This document shows positions 1 through 7,807 of a stretch of 64,000 nucleotides of DNA, piece by piece. This DNA is from Desulfotomaculum copahuensis (GTDB lineage: Bacteria > Bacillota > Desulfotomaculia > Desulfotomaculales > Desulfovirgulaceae). Every line of letters starts with the position of its first letter. Position 1 is the first letter of the stretch. The stretch lies in assembly GCF_001655685.1 (NCBI RefSeq), contig NZ_LYVF01000062.1, forward strand, positions 62,001-126,000. The letters run 5' to 3'. The position numbers and the translations under genes were made by a program. The notes beneath the pieces were generated by a model. It had not been told where the DNA came from. It did no database searches and saw nothing but the letters and a program-made list of their open reading frames with translations.

Positions 1-356
1 CCTCCCGGGCTGCGTTCGTTCTTTTCAACGGACGGGAGGACCGGCCGGAACTGGCCGGGGTCGAGCGCGGCCACCTGCTGGCGCCGGAAAAGGGAGCCAC
101 ACTGGTGGCGGCGGTGACCGCCCTGTCCGGAAGCGGCGGCGGGGAAATGGAAATCGCCCTGCGCGGTCCCGGAGTCGGGGGCACAAGCACTATTGCGGTA
201 TCCGGCCTGCATCAGGACAATTTGAAACGGATTATCCATCTGAACCGCGAGTTTCCGCTCGGGGTGGACCTCATCCTGGCCGATTGCGGCGGGTCGCTGG
301 CGGCCGTGCCCCGTTCCAGCACCATCAGGCGGGAGGTGAACGGCTGTGGGCTATGA
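1..356 (+). CDS. phnH: C-P lyase core subunit PhnH, 3' part only
   Basis: The reading frame is open from the window edge (first full codon at position 3) to a TGA at 354-356, so the N-terminus lies outside the window. The visible 117 residues contain the PhnH-like segments PGVGGTSTIAVSG and REFPLGVDLIL near the C-terminus. PhnH is a structural subunit of the PhnGHIJ carbon-phosphorus lyase core complex, which acts in the cytoplasm on alkylphosphonates. The stop codon overlaps the phnI start by 11 bases, so the genes are translationally coupled. phnG is expected just upstream but is not in view. The call rests on sequence motifs plus the unmistakable phnIJKLM genes that follow. Confidence 0.92.
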   Translation, partial: SRAAFVLFNGREDRPELAGVERGHLLAPEKGATLVAAVTALSGSGGGEMEIALRGPGVGGTSTIAVSGLHQDNLKRIIHLNREFPLGVDLILADCGGSLAAVPRSSTIRREVNGCGL

Positions 357-1458
357 AGCGGTGGCCGGCGGGGAGGAGGCTATCAAGAACGCCGCGGACT
401 TGCTCCGTTACTTCCGCACCCGCGGCGGTTCCCCGCCCCTCACAGTCCGGCAGTTGATGGACCAGCAGCGCCTGGCGGTGGACAGGGTGATGGGCGAAGG
501 TTCCCTGTACGCCCCGGTCATTGCCGCCCTGGCCCTGAAGGAGGCCGAGGGCGACGCCGTGGAAGCCGCATTCATTGTGCGCGCCTACCGGGCCACCCAA
601 CCGCGGCGTTACTACTCGCTGCCGGTGGACAGCACGCGCATGCAGATCATCAGACGCATTTCCGGCACCTTTCAGGACATACCGGGCGGGCAGATTCTGG
701 GACCGGCCCGGGACTATACGCAGCGCCTGGTGGATTTCAGTTTGCTGGAGGAGAACGAAAACACGGTCAGAAACTTTTTAGCCGGCCTGGGTGTACAGAC
801 GTCCGGACAGGAGGAACTGCCCGCTTCTTTTCCCAAAGTCGTGGACCGGCTGCGCGCGGATGGCCTGCTGGCGGAAGCGGGCGAAACAGACCGCCGACTG
901 TTTGATATCACCCGGAAAAGCATTACCTTTCCCTGTCCCCGCTCGGCCCGGCTGCAAAGCCTGGCCCGGGGCGAAACGGGGGCGATGATGGCTCTGGCCT
1001 ACAGCTCCATACGTGGTTATGGCGATATACACCCCTTTCTGGCCGAACTGCGGGTGGGCTACATCCCGCTGTATATCAGACACCATGGGCGGACCGGACC
1101 GGTCTACATGGGTAAAATCCCGGTTACCGAGGCCGAAATCATCGCCCAATACGCTGAAGGGGAAAAAGGCACCAGGCCGAAACTCACCCTCGGGTACGGG
1201 TTGTGTTTCGGTCACAATGAAGTCAAGGCCATCGCCATGGGCATTCTGGACCGGGCCATGCGCAGCAGATCTTCCCGCAAGGCGCCGGCCGAAGATGAGG
1301 AATTCGTGCTTTACCACATTGACGGCATCGAATCTTCCGGGTTTGTCGCCCACTGGAAGCTGCCCCATTATGTGACCTTTCAATCCACCCTGGACCGTCT
1401 GCGCAAATCGCAGCTGATTCAAGAGGAGGCCGGCCATGCTGGACATAAATACGGTTAA
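346..1458 (+). CDS. phnI: C-P lyase core subunit PhnI (ribose 1-methylphosphonate 5-triphosphate synthase subunit)
   Basis: This 370-residue protein is the usual length for PhnI. It begins with GTG at 346 inside the end of phnH and opens with the typical MGYEAVAGGEEAI sequence. In characterised systems PhnI, with PhnG, H and L, attaches the phosphonate to the C1 position of ribose, displacing adenine from ATP. The C-terminal part carries SFALVFGHNE-like family sequence (here LGYGLCFGHNEVKAIAM) and the DGIESSGF stretch typical of the family. The stop codon overlaps the start of phnJ by 23 bases. The family assignment is secure; activity is inferred from the complete phnHIJKLM order. Confidence 0.96.
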   Translation: MGYEAVAGGEEAIKNAADLLRYFRTRGGSPPLTVRQLMDQQRLAVDRVMGEGSLYAPVIAALALKEAEGDAVEAAFIVRAYRATQPRRYYSLPVDSTRMQIIRRISGTFQDIPGGQILGPARDYTQRLVDFSLLEENENTVRNFLAGLGVQTSGQEELPASFPKVVDRLRADGLLAEAGETDRRLFDITRKSITFPCPRSARLQSLARGETGAMMALAYSSIRGYGDIHPFLAELRVGYIPLYIRHHGRTGPVYMGKIPVTEAEIIAQYAEGEKGTRPKLTLGYGLCFGHNEVKAIAMGILDRAMRSRSSRKAPAEDEEFVLYHIDGIESSGFVAHWKLPHYVTFQSTLDRLRKSQLIQEEAGHAGHKYG

Positions 1459-2311
1459 ACCGTCCCGGGGGTATAATTTTGCCTTTTTGGACGAGAACAC
1501 CAAACGGGAAGTGCGCCGTAAAATTTTAAAAGCCGTGGCCATACCGGGTTACCAGGTGCCCTTCGCCTCGCCGGAACTGCCTATTGCCCGCGGCTGGGGC
1601 ACCGGCGGACTGCAGGTGACCATGTCCATCATCGGTCCGGATGACGTGCTCAAGGTAATCGACCAGGGCTGCGACGGCGGGGTGAACGCCGTCAATATAC
1701 GCAACCTGCTGGTCAAAACCACCGGAGTGCGGACCACCTTCGACACCCGGGCGGCCAGTATCATCCAGACCCGCCACCGTATTCCGGAGGAAAAAATGCG
1801 GGCGGACCAAATTCTCGTCCTGCAGGTACCGATACCGGACCCGCTGCGTTTTGTGGAACCGAGCATGGCCAGAACGGCTGAAATGCACGCCGAAATGGAT
1901 TACAGCCGGATGCTGGTGTTTTTATACGAGGATATCGTCAAATGGGGGGAAATCACCATCGGCGCGCGCTACCCTTCCCTGGTCAACGACCGTTACCTGA
2001 TCGACCCGTCGCCCATCCCGCGCTGGGATGTGCCCAAATTGAACCGGGCGGAAACATTGTATCTCTTCGGGGCCGGGCGGGAAAAACGCATTTACGCCGT
2101 CCCGCCCCATACACCGGTGCAGCCCCTGGAATTCGAGGACTTCAAATTCCGGGTGGAAGATTTCAGCGGCCGTTCCTGCATCCGCTGCGGGGCGAAGGAC
2201 ACCTATCTGAATGAGCTGTTTGACGCCGTCAGCGGGGCAAAAGTCTACGTTTGCTCGGACAGCGGCTATTGCGACAAGCGCCGGGCGGCGGGGAAAAGGG
2301 GGCCGGTTTGA
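1436..2311 (+). CDS. phnJ: C-P lyase radical-SAM subunit PhnJ
   Basis: PhnJ cuts the carbon-phosphorus bond of ribose 1-alkylphosphonate 5-phosphate by a radical S-adenosylmethionine mechanism. The 291-residue product has the family cysteine pattern near its C-terminus: CIRC at about residues 243-246, then a spacer, then CSDSGYC. These correspond to the known [4Fe-4S] ligands and the catalytic cysteine. The N-terminal segment GYNFAFLDENTKREVRR and the internal GWGTGGLQVT are strongly PhnJ-like. The start ATG at 1436 lies inside the phnI end. The stop TGA shares a base with the phnK ATG at 2311, a classic coupled junction. Confidence 0.97.
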   Translation: MLDINTVKPSRGYNFAFLDENTKREVRRKILKAVAIPGYQVPFASPELPIARGWGTGGLQVTMSIIGPDDVLKVIDQGCDGGVNAVNIRNLLVKTTGVRTTFDTRAASIIQTRHRIPEEKMRADQILVLQVPIPDPLRFVEPSMARTAEMHAEMDYSRMLVFLYEDIVKWGEITIGARYPSLVNDRYLIDPSPIPRWDVPKLNRAETLYLFGAGREKRIYAVPPHTPVQPLEFEDFKFRVEDFSGRSCIRCGAKDTYLNELFDAVSGAKVYVCSDSGYCDKRRAAGKRGPV

Positions 2312-3156
2312 TGGATGCGGATGAAAACGTTATTCTCACGGTGCGCAATCTGACCAAACGTTACGGTCCCGGCTGTCCGGATTGCCTCACTCTTACCGGC
2401 CTGGCGCCGGGCGGCAACATCTGCCCGAAATGCCAAAGCGTGGTCGCCTGCGGGGAAATCAATCTCACCCTGGAGCAGGGTGAGATCCTGGGCCTGGTCG
2501 GGGAAAGCGGTTCCGGCAAAAGCACACTGGTGCGCTGTCTTTACTTTGACGAGACGGTCACGGCGGGGGAGGGCTATCTGGCCGCCTTTGACGGCGGCGG
2601 GAGCAACATATTTGCCGCCACCGCCCAGCGCAAGCGCTACATCCGCAACCACCTGATGGGCATGGTATACCAGAACCCGCTGCTGGGTATCAAGCCCCAT
2701 TTTACCGCCGGCGGTAACGTGGCTGAAAAACTGCTTACCGCCGGGGTATACAACGTGGCCGTGATCCGGAAACGGGCCGCCGCCCTGCTGTCCCGGACGG
2801 AGGTGCCGCTTGACCGGATGGACGACTTTCCGGCCCGTTTCAGCGGCGGCATGCAGCAGCGGGTGCAAATCGCCAAGGCGTTGGCCAACAATCCGCCGCT
2901 TTTGTTCCTGGACGAGGTGACCACCGGCCTGGATGTTTCCGTACAGGCGCGGGTGCTGGATTTGATCAAGGAAATCCAGCGGGAACTGGGTATCGCCATG
3001 CTGGTGGTTTCACACGACCTGGGGGTGGTCCGGATCCTGGCCGACCGGACCATGGTGATGAAAAACGGACGCATCGTGGAATCCGGGCTCACCGATCAGA
3101 TCCTCGAAGATCCCCGGCATCCCTATACTCAACTGCTGGTTCATTCCATGTTGTAA
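2311..3156 (+). CDS. phnK: C-P lyase ATPase PhnK with a cysteine-rich insert
   Basis: PhnK is the ABC-type ATPase that docks on the PhnGHIJ core and supports turnover. This 281-residue copy has Walker A (GESGSGKST), the signature FSGGMQQRVQIAKAL, Walker B (LLFLDEV) and the H-loop SHDLG. The C-terminus ESGLTDQILEDPRHPYTQLLV matches PhnK. I chose ATG 2311, which overlaps the phnJ stop and follows a GGGGAAAAGGGGG purine run, rather than an earlier in-frame start at 2251. Between the first strand and Walker A there is an insert with a CPDC pair and a CPKC pair plus one more Cys (about residues 17-42). E. coli PhnK lacks this. It looks like a small metal-binding knuckle. Confidence 0.95.
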   Translation: MDADENVILTVRNLTKRYGPGCPDCLTLTGLAPGGNICPKCQSVVACGEINLTLEQGEILGLVGESGSGKSTLVRCLYFDETVTAGEGYLAAFDGGGSNIFAATAQRKRYIRNHLMGMVYQNPLLGIKPHFTAGGNVAEKLLTAGVYNVAVIRKRAAALLSRTEVPLDRMDDFPARFSGGMQQRVQIAKALANNPPLLFLDEVTTGLDVSVQARVLDLIKEIQRELGIAMLVVSHDLGVVRILADRTMVMKNGRIVESGLTDQILEDPRHPYTQLLVHSML

Positions 3157-3169
3157 AAAGGAGAATGTC

Positions 3170-3901
3170 ATGCGCAATATCATCCTGGCGGTCAATGAGT
3201 TATCCAAACACTTTGTCCTGCACATCCTGGACGGAAAGGTGATTACCGGCTGCGCAGGGGTCAGCTTCTCCCTGCAGCAGGGGGAATTCCTGGGCATTGC
3301 CGGTCCCAGCGGTGCGGGCAAATCCACGGTGATCAAGTGCATTTACCGCACGTACCTGCCTTCGGGGGGAAATGTACTCTACCGCACCGCCGGCGGCCGG
3401 GAGGTGGATCTCGCCCGGGCGCCGGAAAGAGAGGTGATCCGGCTGCGGCGTCTGGAAATCGGTTATGCCAGCCAGTTTCTCAAAGTCATGCCGCGGGTGC
3501 CGGCCGTGGATGTGCTGGCCGGAGAACTGAGGCGCAAAGGGTGGGATATGGAGCGCGCCCGGGCGAGGGCCAGGGAATACCTGGCGATCATGAACATCGA
3601 CCGTCCCCTTTGGGACGCCTATCCTTCAACCTTCAGCGGCGGCGAGCAGCAGCGGATCAATCTGGCCCGCGCGCTGATCACCGCGCCGCGGCTGCTCCTG
3701 CTGGATGAGCCTACCGCCTCCCTGGATCCGGAAACAAAAAAAATCGTGATCCGCATACTCAGGGATGTCAAAGAGCAGGGGACGGGCATAATCGGAATTT
3801 TTCACGATTATGACGTCATGCGGCGCCTGGTGGACCGGGTCTTCACCATGCAGTCGGGCCGGTGCAGCCAGGCCGGCGACAGACGGGAGGGGTTGATGTG
3901 A
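3170..3901 (+). CDS. phnL: C-P lyase ABC-like subunit PhnL
   Basis: PhnL is the second ATPase-like component of the pathway, needed with PhnGHI for transfer of phosphonate to ribose. The 243-residue product carries Walker A (GPSGAGKST), signature SGGEQQRINLARAL, and Walker B LLLLDEP followed by TASLDPETK. The family-typical N-terminus NELSKHFVLHILDGK is present. ATG 3170 follows an AAAAGGAGAATGTC ribosome-binding site only 13 bases after phnK. The terminal TGA overlaps the GTG start of phnM, so the phn genes form one transcript. No missing catalytic motif was seen. Confidence 0.96.
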   Translation: MRNIILAVNELSKHFVLHILDGKVITGCAGVSFSLQQGEFLGIAGPSGAGKSTVIKCIYRTYLPSGGNVLYRTAGGREVDLARAPEREVIRLRRLEIGYASQFLKVMPRVPAVDVLAGELRRKGWDMERARARAREYLAIMNIDRPLWDAYPSTFSGGEQQRINLARALITAPRLLLLDEPTASLDPETKKIVIRILRDVKEQGTGIIGIFHDYDVMRRLVDRVFTMQSGRCSQAGDRREGLM

Positions 3902-5124
3902 ACCGGACGCTGCTGATCACCAACGGCCGGCTGGTTTTGCCGGACCGGGTTTTATCCGGGGGTGAAATCCGGATTGAAAACGGCATCATCAGCCGGGTGG
4001 GCAAACAAGGCCAGCACCGGGGAAAGCCGCCGGAAAGCCTTCTGGATGCCGAAGGGGGCTATGTGCTGCCCGGATTGATCGACCTGCATTGCGATGCCAT
4101 TGAAAAAGAACTGGAACCGCGGCCGGAAGCTTTTTTCGACCCCGTGCTGGCTTTCAGCGAACTGGAAAAAAAGCTGGCCGGACAGGGCATTACCACCATG
4201 TATCACTCCTTTTCCTTTGCCGGCGCGGAATGGGGTGTACGCAACGACGCCCGGGCGGCCGCCGCCATCCGCCAATTGGCGGACCTGACCGGATACCGGT
4301 CCCTGATCCGCAACCGCGTGCACCTGCGTTTTGAAATCACCAACCGCACCGGCGTGGATACCGCCGTATCCCTGCTGCAGGAGAATTTGGTCCACCTGCT
4401 CTCTTTTATGGATCATACCCCGGGGCAGGGTCAATACCCCACGCTGGAAGATTACCGCCGGTATATGGAAAAAACATATCACCTGCCTTTTGATGCAGTT
4501 GAAACCATCATTGCCGGCAAAGAAAGGGGACGGCTCAAGGCGGATGAAAGCATCGGCATGCTGAGTGCGGCCGCCCGGACCGCCGGCATTCCCCTGGCTT
4601 CGCATGATGACGACAGCATGGAACGGGTGACCTTATACCGCCGGTACGGGGCGACGATCAGCGAGTTCCCGGTCAACCCGGCCGCCGCCCGGGCCGCCAG
4701 CCGGTACGGCAACCACGTATGCGTGGGCGCACCCAATATCGTCCGGGGCGGTTCCACGGGCAAGGGCATGCCGGCGGTCGACGCCGTTGCCGCCGGCGAT
4801 GCGCGGATCATCTGTTCCGACTATTACCCGCCGGCCATGCTCCAGGCCGTTTTCAAGCTGGCGGAAGCGGTGATGTCCCTGCCCGAAGCGGTCCGCCTGG
4901 CCACCCTGGAACCCGCCCGGGCGGCGGGCTTGCAACATCTGGGCAGCCTGGCGGAAGGCCGGCGGGGGGATGTCATAGTCGTCAACACCCGGGGACGGGT
5001 GCCGGTGGTCACGCATACGGTGGTGGGCGGTGTCCTGGTTTACAGTATCAACTACCGCCACAGTAAAATAGACAATCTGACGCCGGAAGAACAAACCACC
5101 GGACTGGCCGGAAACGGAATCTGA
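3898..5124 (+). CDS. phnM: alpha-D-ribose 1-methylphosphonate 5-triphosphate diphosphatase PhnM
   Basis: PhnM releases pyrophosphate from ribose 1-phosphonate 5-triphosphate, giving the substrate of PhnJ. The 408-residue protein is an amidohydrolase-fold enzyme. The metal-binding H-x-D version appears as DLHCDAIEKEL near residue 62, followed by the family-specific EPRPEAFFD. Later ligands appear around ASHDDDS and CSDYYPP. I place the start at GTG 3898, which overlaps the phnL stop by four bases and has GGGAGGGG upstream. An in-frame start at 3862 would lie deep inside phnL. It is the last gene of the recognisable C-P lyase set. The cyclic phosphodiesterase gene phnP is not seen here. Confidence 0.95.
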   Translation: MNRTLLITNGRLVLPDRVLSGGEIRIENGIISRVGKQGQHRGKPPESLLDAEGGYVLPGLIDLHCDAIEKELEPRPEAFFDPVLAFSELEKKLAGQGITTMYHSFSFAGAEWGVRNDARAAAAIRQLADLTGYRSLIRNRVHLRFEITNRTGVDTAVSLLQENLVHLLSFMDHTPGQGQYPTLEDYRRYMEKTYHLPFDAVETIIAGKERGRLKADESIGMLSAAARTAGIPLASHDDDSMERVTLYRRYGATISEFPVNPAAARAASRYGNHVCVGAPNIVRGGSTGKGMPAVDAVAAGDARIICSDYYPPAMLQAVFKLAEAVMSLPEAVRLATLEPARAAGLQHLGSLAEGRRGDVIVVNTRGRVPVVTHTVVGGVLVYSINYRHSKIDNLTPEEQTTGLAGNGI

Positions 5125-5236
5125 ACAAAACCGGCTGACCAATGAAAAACACGCAGTAAACCGGCTGCCGGACGGGTGTGTGCTTTCCGTATACGGGCCG
5201 GGAATGAGCTTGAAAAATAAAACGGGGGAGTGGAAA

Positions 5237-6160
5237 ATGCACATTGACGGTTTCGCCATCAACGCCGACGCCGCCGGGTTGGACGGCAACCTGACGGTAT
5301 TGCGGGAGGAACTGGATTATTATGCCGGGCTGGGCTTCACGCACGTGGAAATCGCCCCTCACGGCGCCGGCGTCATGTATCACGGCAGCCTGCACCGGGA
5401 GAAACTGGCGGAACTCCTGAAGCTGCTCGCCGGTTATCCCTTTCAATATACCGTGCACGGTCCCAATCCCATGAACCTGATGAACCGGGACGAGTTGGCC
5501 GCGGAAGAAGGCATGTTCAAGGCCAGTCTAGAGTTCACCGCCGCTGTGGGGGCGGGTGTGATGGTCTACCACGCCGGCCGTTACCGGCCGGAGGAAAAAT
5601 TCCTGCTGCCCGGGCAGGAAATACCCGGCCCGGAAGATAAAAAAGAAATGTGGGCGCTGGAAGTTTCCCTGCTGCGGAAAATGGGGGACGCTGCCGCCCG
5701 GTACGGGGTGACCGTCGCCGTGGAAAACGCCCGCCCCTACCTGGACGGCAGCCCCTATTGCTACGGGGAGTTTCTCGACCAGCTGGCGGACATGATCCGG
5801 ACGGTGGATCATCCGTATATCGGTATCACCCTGGATCTGGGACACGCCTATCTGGCCGCCCGCCATCACAACTACGATCTCCTGGCCGGCGTGGAAGCCG
5901 TCGCCCCCTATGTCAGGCATATTCACCTGCACGACAACTTCGGACGCAGTTGCGCCTCCTACGAAAAAAAGCAGTGTGAACTGGCCGCCAGCGGACGCGG
6001 CGATCTGCACCTGCCCATCGGCTGGGGAGGCGTCCCGGCACGGGATATTCTCGCCCGTCTCGGCAGTTACCGGGGGGTAATCACGCTGGAGATGCGCCCG
6101 CGCTACCGCGCCTACTTCGGCCGGGCGCTGGGCAACGCCAGGGCGTTGTTGAATGCTTGA
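5237..6160 (+). CDS. sugar phosphate isomerase/epimerase-like TIM-barrel protein
   Basis: The 307-residue product resembles the xylose-isomerase-like / AP endonuclease family 2 barrel. Likely metal ligands and barrel motifs are VYHAGRY, VAVENARP, TLDLGHAY and HIHLHDNFG, with a final TLEMRPRYR carrying a glutamate. ATG 5237 has a GGGGGAG ribosome-binding site at 5224-5230; in-frame starts further up lack one. It begins 112 bases after phnM on the same strand, so co-transcription is possible and a role in handling the phosphorylated ribose product can be proposed. That link is only inference. The exact substrate cannot be read from the sequence. Confidence 0.75.
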   Translation: MHIDGFAINADAAGLDGNLTVLREELDYYAGLGFTHVEIAPHGAGVMYHGSLHREKLAELLKLLAGYPFQYTVHGPNPMNLMNRDELAAEEGMFKASLEFTAAVGAGVMVYHAGRYRPEEKFLLPGQEIPGPEDKKEMWALEVSLLRKMGDAAARYGVTVAVENARPYLDGSPYCYGEFLDQLADMIRTVDHPYIGITLDLGHAYLAARHHNYDLLAGVEAVAPYVRHIHLHDNFGRSCASYEKKQCELAASGRGDLHLPIGWGGVPARDILARLGSYRGVITLEMRPRYRAYFGRALGNARALLNA

Positions 6161-6333
6161 AAAATCCCCTTGTATGTGCCAGTAAAAGACAATTTGACGT
6201 GCTCTAAAAGCCCTGTGCTATGTTGCCTGAACATATGTGATGTATGATATTATAAGAACGAATTTGGGCCTGCGCTCCGGGGAAAATGGGTTGTTAACCT
6301 GCCGGCTGCAATCAATCGAAAAGGGGATTAACG

Positions 6334-6807
6334 GTGGATAATGGCATAGTCAGCAACCTGGTAATCAGACCGGCGGTCAAGACGGACATCCCGGCAATCC
6401 TGGCGCTTTACCGCGAGCTGGAGGACGCCTATCCGGTTGAAACCGGAACGGCGGACGAAGAAGTAAACCATGATGTCCTCTGGCGGAACGTGGCCGCCGA
6501 CAGCCGGCAGCAGATCCTGGTGGGCGAACAAAACGGCCGGATTGTGGGCACAGTGACGGTTATCATCGTCCCCAATCTGGGGCACCGGGGCAGTCCCTGG
6601 GCGGCAGTGGAAAACGTGGTGGTCGCCCGGGACTGCCGCGGCCGGGGCGCCGGCACGGCACTGATGACCGCAGCCGGGGAAATCGCCCGCCGGCACGGTT
6701 GTTACAAAATCGTGCTCTCAAGCAATCTCAGCCGCCGGGAGGCGCACGACTTTTATCACCGCCTGGGCTGGCGGCAGACACACGCCGGTTTTTCACTCAT
6801 GCTATGA
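6334..6807 (+). CDS. GNAT-family N-acetyltransferase
   Basis: The 157-residue protein has the GCN5-related acetyltransferase layout. The N-terminus (VIRPAVKTDIPAILALYRELE) is typical, with a central strand GRIVGTVTVII. The acetyl-CoA-binding loop reads VVARDCRGRGAGTALM, which is the R/Q-x-x-G-x-G/A signature. The C-terminal HDFYHRLGW is also characteristic. The start is GTG 6334 after an AAAGGGG site. It should transfer an acetyl group from acetyl-CoA to an amine; the substrate is unknown. It follows a 170-base AT-richer gap after the isomerase-like gene, and directly precedes a ParE-like gene. Confidence 0.85.
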   Translation: MDNGIVSNLVIRPAVKTDIPAILALYRELEDAYPVETGTADEEVNHDVLWRNVAADSRQQILVGEQNGRIVGTVTVIIVPNLGHRGSPWAAVENVVVARDCRGRGAGTALMTAAGEIARRHGCYKIVLSSNLSRREAHDFYHRLGWRQTHAGFSLML

Positions 6808-6814
6808 AAGGCTT

Positions 6815-7081
6815 ATGCTGGCGGGCCATGTTCGCTTTCTGGCGCAAAAATGTCCTTCCGCCGCCCGTAAGGTTAAAAATGATTTGATGGACTCTATCCG
6901 CTCTCTTTGCCAAATGCCGGAACGTTTTCCGTTTCTGGAGGCCGCATTTATCCCGTCGAATAAATATCATAAAATGTTCGTAGAAAAATGGTATCTTATT
7001 CTGTATCAGATCAGGGATCAGACAGTGTATGTTGATTATATCGTGGATTGCCGGCAGGATTATAGCTGGCTGTTGCGCTAA
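6815..7081 (+). CDS. RelE/ParE-family toxin-like protein, short at the N-terminus, no antitoxin gene
   Basis: The 88-residue product matches the ParE/RelE toxin pattern in its middle and end: HVRFLAQKCPSAARKVKNDL, then SIRSLCQMPERFPF, then NKYHKMFVEKWYLILYQIRD, and VDYIVDCRQDY. These toxins normally start about ten residues earlier with a beta strand. Here the frame stays open upstream inside the acetyltransferase gene, but no ATG, GTG or TTG is available there. No antitoxin gene lies next to it; the upstream neighbour is an acetyltransferase. It may be a remnant, or a shortened form. A functional toxin-antitoxin pair is not supported by the sequence. Confidence 0.6.
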   Translation: MLAGHVRFLAQKCPSAARKVKNDLMDSIRSLCQMPERFPFLEAAFIPSNKYHKMFVEKWYLILYQIRDQTVYVDYIVDCRQDYSWLLR

Positions 7082-7094
7082 CGCGTGTCCCGGT

Positions 7095-7403
7095 TTAATG
7101 ATTTAAAGAGGTCTTTTGCCGCGTGCCCCGGCGCCGCCTGTGCATCTGAAGATAGGCCGCGCTCAGCGGGTATGGCCCCCGCTCATAAAGCGGACAGGGA
7201 AATTCCGGACAGTCCCGGGAACAGTATTCAATTTCCCTGCCCACGGCACAGGCCAGCACCGGACAGCGGAAACCCAACCGTTCCTGGGCGGCCAGTTTGG
7301 CCCGCGCTTCAATACTGGTGCCCGAACCACATGAACTGCATTTACCCCGGTGAAAAAGCCCGCAGGCATGGCAGGAGAGTCCACAAACGCCGGTTCCGGT
7401 CAT
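7095..7403 (-). CDS. DUF3795-like cysteine-rich protein
   Basis: This 102-residue protein has eleven cysteines, in clusters such as CGLSCHACGLF, KCSSCGSG, RCPVLACA, and YCSRDCPEFPC. The pattern matches small DUF3795-type proteins of anaerobes, which probably bind metal (Zn or Fe-S); that function is unproven. A GCAAGGAGGCGCGAAA ribosome-binding site precedes the ATG at 7403. It is transcribed away from the tRNA gene and convergently with the ParE-like gene, ending only 14 bases from it. The C-terminal tail is rich in arginine. Confidence 0.72.
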   Translation of the reverse strand: MTGTGVCGLSCHACGLFHRGKCSSCGSGTSIEARAKLAAQERLGFRCPVLACAVGREIEYCSRDCPEFPCPLYERGPYPLSAAYLQMHRRRRGTRQKTSLNH

Positions 7404-7483
7404 TTTTCGCGCCTCCTTGCAATCTTCGCCTGAAGATACGGTGAGTATTGCTTCTTGCTATTATATTAACTTTAGACAATACC

Positions 7484-7512
7484 TTGACTTCTCCTGCCCG
7501 ATGCGGTAAAAT
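7484..7512 (+). promoter_or_regulatory. sigma-A-type promoter for tRNA-Pro
   Basis: TTGACT (7484-7489) and TAAAAT (7507-7512) are separated by 17 bases, close to the vegetative consensus. The tRNA begins 24 bases after the -10 box. Confidence 0.8.
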
Positions 7513-7536
7513 TAAGTTTGCCGAAAAGAAAAACGC

Positions 7537-7614
7537 CGGGGCGTAGCTCAGTTTGGCTAGAGCGCTACCTTGGGGTGGTAGAGGCCGCTGGTTCAAGTCC
7601 AGTCGCTCCGACCA
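7537..7614 (+). tRNA. tRNA-Pro (anticodon GGG), CCA encoded
   Basis: The 78-nt cloverleaf is complete. The acceptor CGGGGCG pairs with CGCTCCG with one G-T pair. The D arm contains GCTCAGTTTGGCTAGAGC. The anticodon stem CTACC/GGTAG encloses the loop TTGGGGT, giving anticodon GGG. The T arm GCTGG/CCAGT-like encloses GTTCAAGTC. The 3' CCA is encoded. Confidence 0.97.
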
Positions 7615-7617
7615 GTA

Positions 7618-7657
7618 AAATCAAGAGGGTTGCTGTTCAGCAACCCTCTTGATTTTC
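7618..7657 (+). terminator. intrinsic terminator after tRNA-Pro
   Basis: A perfect inverted repeat AATCAAGAGGGTTGCTG ... CAGCAACCCTCTTGATT is followed by TTCTATTTT. It starts four bases after the tRNA CCA end, so the tRNA is a monocistronic unit. Confidence 0.9.
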
Positions 7658-7807
7658 TATTTTCAGGGCGTTTGTACCACAATTGGAGTTCTGTCTAATG
7701 CAGCATTACCCGGCTCCGGACGTTCCCGGAGCTTTTTCATGTCACGGTGGTACAGGAGAAATAATTCCCCTCCGGCATAATTTAAAACAAAAACCGGGGG
7801 AATGAAA

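Noticed and set aside
6334-7081. Acetyltransferase plus small gene as a GNAT-type toxin-antitoxin pair
   Set aside because: The small gene is ParE-like rather than a DNA-binding antitoxin, and the acetyltransferase is not of the DUF1778-partner type as far as visible.
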